Assembly: GCA_004963905.1 (NCBI GenBank)
Contig: SUGL01000008.1
Span: forward strand, 107,839 to 171,838
Direction: 5' to 3'
Source: Mesorhizobium sp.
GTDB taxonomy: Bacteria; Pseudomonadota; Alphaproteobacteria; Rhizobiales; Rhizobiaceae
Length of the DNA stretch: 64,000 bases
Position 1 is the stretch's first letter. Each line of letters begins with the position of its first letter. The translations under genes and the position numbers were made by a program. This document shows positions 59,154 through 64,000 of this stretch, in pieces. A model generated the notes under the pieces. That model worked only from the letters and a program-made list of their open reading frames with translations, ran no database searches and had not been told where the DNA came from.

Positions 59154-60560
59154 TCACGGCTCCCGCATCGCTTCCTGACCGATCGGCAGCATCGCGCCGA
59201 GAATATATTTGAGGACAGTGCGGCGACCTACCTTCACGTCCGCGGTGACCGGCATGCCGGGGCTTACCGCGAAGTCGGCGGGCACGCCGTGGAGCGCGAC
59301 GTCGTCGATGGAAATCTGCGTGCGGTAGAACAGGTCGGCATCGGCGGGCAGCATCGCCAGCGAGCTGTTCGGGTCGCGCGCCTGCTCCCTGGCCGAGAAC
59401 GAATCCGGGCTGACCGTGCGGACCGTTCCGTGAGCCAGGCCATATTGCGAATAGGGGAAGGTATCGAACTTGATCGCCACGGGATCGCCGACATGGACGA
59501 AGCCGCTGCTGCGGCCGACGATGTTCGTCTCGATCTCGAGCACCGCGTCCGCCGGAACCAGCGTGATCAATCGCTCGCCGGACTGCAGGACCGAGCCGAC
59601 GGAGACCTTGGCCACCGACTGCACCGTGGCGTCGGCTTCGCTCCTCAGCTCCACCAGCTGCTTGCGAAGCCTCGCCTTGTTGAGCAGCTCGCGGGCGTCG
59701 GACATCCGCGAATTGGCTTCCGACAGGCTCTGCGAGACGTCGGCGCGCCAGCTTTGAATGTAGCCGTCACGCTCTGCCGCAATTGCAGCCTGCTGGCGCT
59801 TGGCCGCCTCGGTCGTCTGCTCGGCATTGCTGAGCGAGCGCGACATCTCCGCCGAATTGTCCTCGGCGAGAAGCGTGTTGAGACGGCTTCCAACCTGTCT
59901 TTCTTCGAGTTGCTGGCGCATCTTTTCGATCGACGCCGCCACTGCCAGCCGCTGCCGGTAGCCGTCGGCATCGGACTGCGCGCGTGAGATGACGGAACTG
60001 AGCTCGTCTTTCTGCCGGTCGAAGCTTTCCAGCTTGGCGTCGTAGACAGCCTTGCGGCGATCGAAGATCGATGCCTGCAATGTCCAGCTCGGGTCCAGTC
60101 CGTCGTAGCTGAAAGGCTTTCCATCGGCTTCCGCCTTCAAGCGCGCCACCTCGGCTTCGAGCGTCGTGACCTGGGTAGCCAACGCGGTGAGGTCGGCCGA
60201 GGCAAAGGTGGCGTCGAGACGGGCGAGCACCTGCCCGGCCTTCACACGCTGTCCTTCGCGCACCTCGACCGAGCGCACGATCGCGGTCTCCAGCGGCTGG
60301 ACGATGATGTTGGGCGTTTGCGAGACCACCAGGCCCCTTGTCGTGACGACCTGGTCGACCGGTATCAGGGCCGCAAGCGTGATCAACGCGACGACCATGC
60401 TCGTGATGATCCAGACGATGCCGCGCGCCACCCGCGGAATGGGCGCGTTGGCGACCGCCGTCGACGGCCACTGGAATTCGAGGATCGCGGGCGCGGTGGG
60501 ATCGCTGACCTCTGTCCGACGCCGTCGGACAGGAAGGGTGGAATAGGTGGTGCTGCTCAT
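59154..60560 (-). CDS. HlyD-family periplasmic adaptor of a type I secretion system
   Basis: 468-residue membrane fusion protein. A cytoplasmic N-terminus (1-45) is followed by one membrane helix (WIITSMVVALITLAALIP, about 49-66), a lipoyl-like half (VEVREGQRVKAGQVLARLD), a long coiled-coil region (about 120-315) and a beta-barrel C-terminal part. VSVGSVLQSGERLITLVPAD is the characteristic HlyD segment. It bridges the ABC exporter to an outer-membrane TolC-type channel, which is not in the window. It begins 12 bases after the exporter gene. Confidence 0.92.
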   Translation of the reverse strand: MSSTTYSTLPVRRRRTEVSDPTAPAILEFQWPSTAVANAPIPRVARGIVWIITSMVVALITLAALIPVDQVVTTRGLVVSQTPNIIVQPLETAIVRSVEVREGQRVKAGQVLARLDATFASADLTALATQVTTLEAEVARLKAEADGKPFSYDGLDPSWTLQASIFDRRKAVYDAKLESFDRQKDELSSVISRAQSDADGYRQRLAVAASIEKMRQQLEERQVGSRLNTLLAEDNSAEMSRSLSNAEQTTEAAKRQQAAIAAERDGYIQSWRADVSQSLSEANSRMSDARELLNKARLRKQLVELRSEADATVQSVAKVSVGSVLQSGERLITLVPADAVLEIETNIVGRSSGFVHVGDPVAIKFDTFPYSQYGLAHGTVRTVSPDSFSAREQARDPNSSLAMLPADADLFYRTQISIDDVALHGVPADFAVSPGMPVTADVKVGRRTVLKYILGAMLPIGQEAMREP

Positions 60561-60572
60561 GGCCGGCCGAGC

Positions 60573-62876
60573 TCAAACGGGCCGGGGTGGCACGGCCGCC
60601 AGACGACCATGGCGGCCATCAAGATGCCGGTTCTGCTGGAACCAGAGCTGGCGGTAGACGCCGCACCGCTCCAGCAGGACCGAATGCGGCGCGACGTCGA
60701 GCACCTTGCCCTGGTCCATGACCAGGATCTGGTCGCACTCGGTGAGCGAGGCAAGCCGGTGTGAAACGATGATCACGGTGCGCCCGCTGGCGATACGCAT
60801 GAGATTGGCGCTGACCACCGCCTCGCTCTCGGGGTCGAGCGCGCTCGTCGCTTCGTCCAGGATCAGGACGGTCGGATCGTGGATGAGCGCGCGGGCGATC
60901 GCCAGCCGCTGCCTCTGGCCGCCCGACAGGTTGGGCGAGCCTTCCTCGATATAGGTGTCGTAGCCGTTCGGCATGCGTTCGATGAACTCGGCAGCGCCGG
61001 CAAGCTGAGCTGCGCGCATGGCGTCGGAAAGCGTGAGGCCTGGACGTCCGGCGATGATGTTGTCCCTGATCGAGCCGCGGAAAAGAAAATTGTCCTGCAG
61101 CACGACACCCAGTCCCTGGCGAAGGTGACGCAGGTTGATTTCCTTGAGGTCGACGCCATCGAGCTTGAGGAAGCCGCTGTAGTCGCGATTGATCCCCTGC
61201 AAGAGACGCGCAATCGTCGACTTTCCCGACCCGCTGCGCCCGACAATGCCGAACATTGAGCCTGCCGGAATCTCGAAGCTGACCCGGTCGAGCGCCGGCG
61301 TCTTGGTGCCGATATAGCTGAAGGTCAGGTCGCTGAAACTGACTTCGCCGACGATTTTTGGCCGCAAGCCCGCCGAATTGGAGCTGCTTTCCAACGGGCG
61401 GTTGAGCACCGACGCCGCCTCGCCGATCGCGGCCCCGACCTCCTCGTAGTCTTCGACCAGCCGGGCCAGGCCGACCAGCGGCTGCGCGACGCGCTGCGCG
61501 ATCATCATGAAGGCGAACAGGCTGCCGACCATGTAGCCCGAGCGGTCGTTCATGGCGAGATAGGCGCCGATCAGCATGGTGCCGAGGACCATGACGCGTT
61601 CGACAGGCGTGACGAGGGTTTGCGGCCAGTTCGCGAGCTGACCGAAGGCGAGACGCGCCTTGCCGGCGTCCGCCACCCGTTCGTCCCACAGCGCCTTGCG
61701 TTGCGGTTCGAGCCCGAGCGCCTTCACCGTCTTTATGCCGACGACGGTTTCGCCGAGCGCCGCCGATTTCCAGGTCTCGGCATCGACCACTTGCTGGTAT
61801 CTTCGGCGCAGCGGCACAAGGAAGGCGAAGATGATCGAGACGATCACGACCGCGCAGGCGAGCACCATCCAGGCGAGCGTGGCGTTGATGTAGAAAATGA
61901 CCGGGATCAGCACGGCGAGCGTGATCAGATCCAGGAACGTGGTGAGAAGCTTTCCCGTCAGGAACTCGCGGATGCGATAGACCTGGGCGAGATGGTATAG
62001 GGTTTCGCCGGCCGGATGACGCTCGAAATAGTCGAGCGGCAGACGCAGGAGTCGGCTGAAGACGTGCAGGTTCAGCTTGGTGTCCAGCCGCGCGCCGACG
62101 ACGTTGACGATCAGTCGCCGCGCGTGACCGAGCAGCGTCTCGTAGACGAAGACGACGGCTATGATCGCACTCAGCAACGCCAGGGTCGAGATGCTGGAGA
62201 ACTGCAGCACCTTGTTGACCACCGTCATGACGATAAGCGGGGGCAGGATGGTCAGGACGGAGAGCGTGAAGGAGGCGATGCCAATGTCGCGCAAGGGCCG
62301 GCTTTCGAGCCGCACGAGATCGACCAGCCAGCCGAAGGTGAAGGGCGCGTCCGCTGCGATGTACGACCGCGCCGGCCGCAGCAGAACGGCCTCGCCCGAC
62401 CACACCTGCAGCAGTCGCAGCTCGTCGATGGCTACGCCTTCCGCGTCGTCCGGCGCATCGACGCTCTTCAGGTAAACGACGTTGCGCTCGGCGCTGGCCC
62501 CGGTAAGAAGGCCAGCTCCGCCGTCACTGAACAAAAGGACGACGGGCCCTGTCTGCTCGAAGCGCAGGAGGTGTGACCAGCGGATGCGAACCGCGCGCGA
62601 CCACATGCCGCCGTTCTGCGCCCATTGGGAAAGGTCGGCGGCGTTTGCAAACTTGCCCGCGCTCGCCGCCCTGAATTCGTTCGGGTCGAGTTCGAAACCG
62701 TGATAACGCGCGACCCGGATCATCGCCTTGAGGCGCGGCGCGACGTGCTCGAACTCGGCGGGTCCGCCGGGAAACCACCCCGCTCCGCTCTCGCTGCCAG
62801 CTTTGCCGGCTGCGTCCGCTTCCGCGTCGGAGCGGGTCGGGATCGGTTCGGCCACCGGGCTCAAATATGCGCTCAC
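60573..62876 (-). CDS. Type I secretion ABC exporter with degenerate C39-like domain
   Basis: 767-residue peptidase-domain/TM/ATPase exporter. The GTG at 62876 follows GGGGGAG and is preferred over 62948. Residues about 40-170 form a C39-like domain (LKAMIRVARYHGFELDP) without the catalytic cysteine, so it should bind rather than cleave the substrate, as in HlyB-type exporters. Six membrane helices follow (about 185-470), then Walker A GRSGSGKST, signature LSGGQRQRLAIARAL, Walker B VLILDEATSALDPE and SHRLAS. It probably exports the collagen-like protein encoded directly upstream. Confidence 0.92.
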   Translation of the reverse strand: MSAYLSPVAEPIPTRSDAEADAAGKAGSESGAGWFPGGPAEFEHVAPRLKAMIRVARYHGFELDPNEFRAASAGKFANAADLSQWAQNGGMWSRAVRIRWSHLLRFEQTGPVVLLFSDGGAGLLTGASAERNVVYLKSVDAPDDAEGVAIDELRLLQVWSGEAVLLRPARSYIAADAPFTFGWLVDLVRLESRPLRDIGIASFTLSVLTILPPLIVMTVVNKVLQFSSISTLALLSAIIAVVFVYETLLGHARRLIVNVVGARLDTKLNLHVFSRLLRLPLDYFERHPAGETLYHLAQVYRIREFLTGKLLTTFLDLITLAVLIPVIFYINATLAWMVLACAVVIVSIIFAFLVPLRRRYQQVVDAETWKSAALGETVVGIKTVKALGLEPQRKALWDERVADAGKARLAFGQLANWPQTLVTPVERVMVLGTMLIGAYLAMNDRSGYMVGSLFAFMMIAQRVAQPLVGLARLVEDYEEVGAAIGEAASVLNRPLESSSNSAGLRPKIVGEVSFSDLTFSYIGTKTPALDRVSFEIPAGSMFGIVGRSGSGKSTIARLLQGINRDYSGFLKLDGVDLKEINLRHLRQGLGVVLQDNFLFRGSIRDNIIAGRPGLTLSDAMRAAQLAGAAEFIERMPNGYDTYIEEGSPNLSGGQRQRLAIARALIHDPTVLILDEATSALDPESEAVVSANLMRIASGRTVIIVSHRLASLTECDQILVMDQGKVLDVAPHSVLLERCGVYRQLWFQQNRHLDGRHGRLAAVPPRPV

Positions 62877-63012
62877 CCTGCACTCCCCCTGCGACCTACA
62901 AGCGAGGGCATGCTCCCGGCGCGCTGCGTCGGCCGGGGTTTCTGGCAAGCCTCATCATAGTCCGGAATTGACCGCTGGACGAGCCCATTGCCCGCGCCGG
63001 TATCACGAGCAC

Positions 63013-63040
63013 GCGGGCCCTGCGTTTCCGCAAGGCCCGC
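63013..63040 (-). terminator. Hairpin between the collagen-like gene and its exporter gene
   Basis: 11-bp GC-rich stem with one mismatch: GCGGGCCCTGC (63013-63023) and GCAAGGCCCGC (63030-63040), loop GTTTCC. It starts 23 bases past the stop codon of the collagen-like gene. No T-run follows in the minus direction, so it may attenuate rather than stop transcription, keeping substrate more abundant than exporter as in other type I systems. Confidence 0.55.
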
Positions 63041-63062
63041 GCGCGCTGTTTTCCACCAACAC

Positions 63063-64000
<938 letters not shown>

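Overview
The window is GC-rich, densely coded bacterial chromosome or megaplasmid DNA. The likely source is a Rhizobiales alphaproteobacterium, most probably Mesorhizobium or a close Phyllobacteriaceae relative. That placement rests on the Aap-type and Liv-type amino acid ABC transporters, the abundance of SDR, FAD-oxidase, GntR and LysR genes, and two intergenic palindromic repeat families (1417-1569 and 57321-57421) that I recall from Mesorhizobium genomes. The placement is an inference; there is no rRNA or other marker gene here. No tRNA, rRNA, CRISPR array or insertion sequence was seen.

Layout. (1) 3-4608: assimilatory nitrate/nitrite reduction (3' part of nirB, nirD, nasA), with a palindromic mosaic repeat between nirB and nirD. 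(2) 4593-20622: a catabolic island with a complete branched-chain-type ABC transporter (livJ-H-M-G-F), an RraA-like protein, an SDR, PxpB/PxpC, an epoxide-hydrolase-like protein, an Ldh-family oxidoreductase, and a divergent set of aminotransferase, AccB, AccC, a degenerate AccB-like protein and PxpA, then an FAD oxidase. Three of its promoters carry the same TTGGATAA...TATyC box, so they probably form one regulon. (3) 20743-25399: a GntR regulator, then a leftward operon of split ThDP decarboxylase, aldehyde dehydrogenase, SDR and VOC protein. (4) 25502-32611: LysR, acyl-CoA dehydrogenase, quinone reductase, class III CoA-transferase, MaoC-like hydratase, CitE-like lyase and MmgE/PrpD, a composition like the itaconate (citramalyl-CoA) degradation cluster of Pseudomonas. 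(5) 32634-38469: FAD oxidase and HpaI aldolase divergent from a 3-hydroxyisobutyrate-dehydrogenase-like, AroE-like, SDR, RidA and GntR operon. (6) 38764-41266: two SDRs and a GcvA-like LysR. (7) 41352-54450: a polar amino acid ABC transporter (Aap type), then a coupled operon of FAD-linked oxidase, ThDP enzyme, HyuA, HyuB, aminotransferase and uronate-dehydrogenase-like protein. (8) 54517-57256: class III aminotransferase divergent from an LhgO-like oxidase. (9) 57419-64000: a leftward type I secretion operon (ABC exporter, HlyD adaptor, Sel1-repeat protein) preceded by the 3' end of a gene for a collagen-like Gly-X-Thr repeat protein, the probable export substrate.

Most of the window is solute uptake coupled to catabolism of amino-acid-like, cyclic amide or CoA-linked acids. 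It holds two separate ATP-driven amide-cleaving modules (PxpABC with biotin carboxylase parts, and HyuAB), each next to a near-identical-length paralogous aminotransferase. The most unusual part is the secreted collagen-like system at the right edge, which continues beyond the window.
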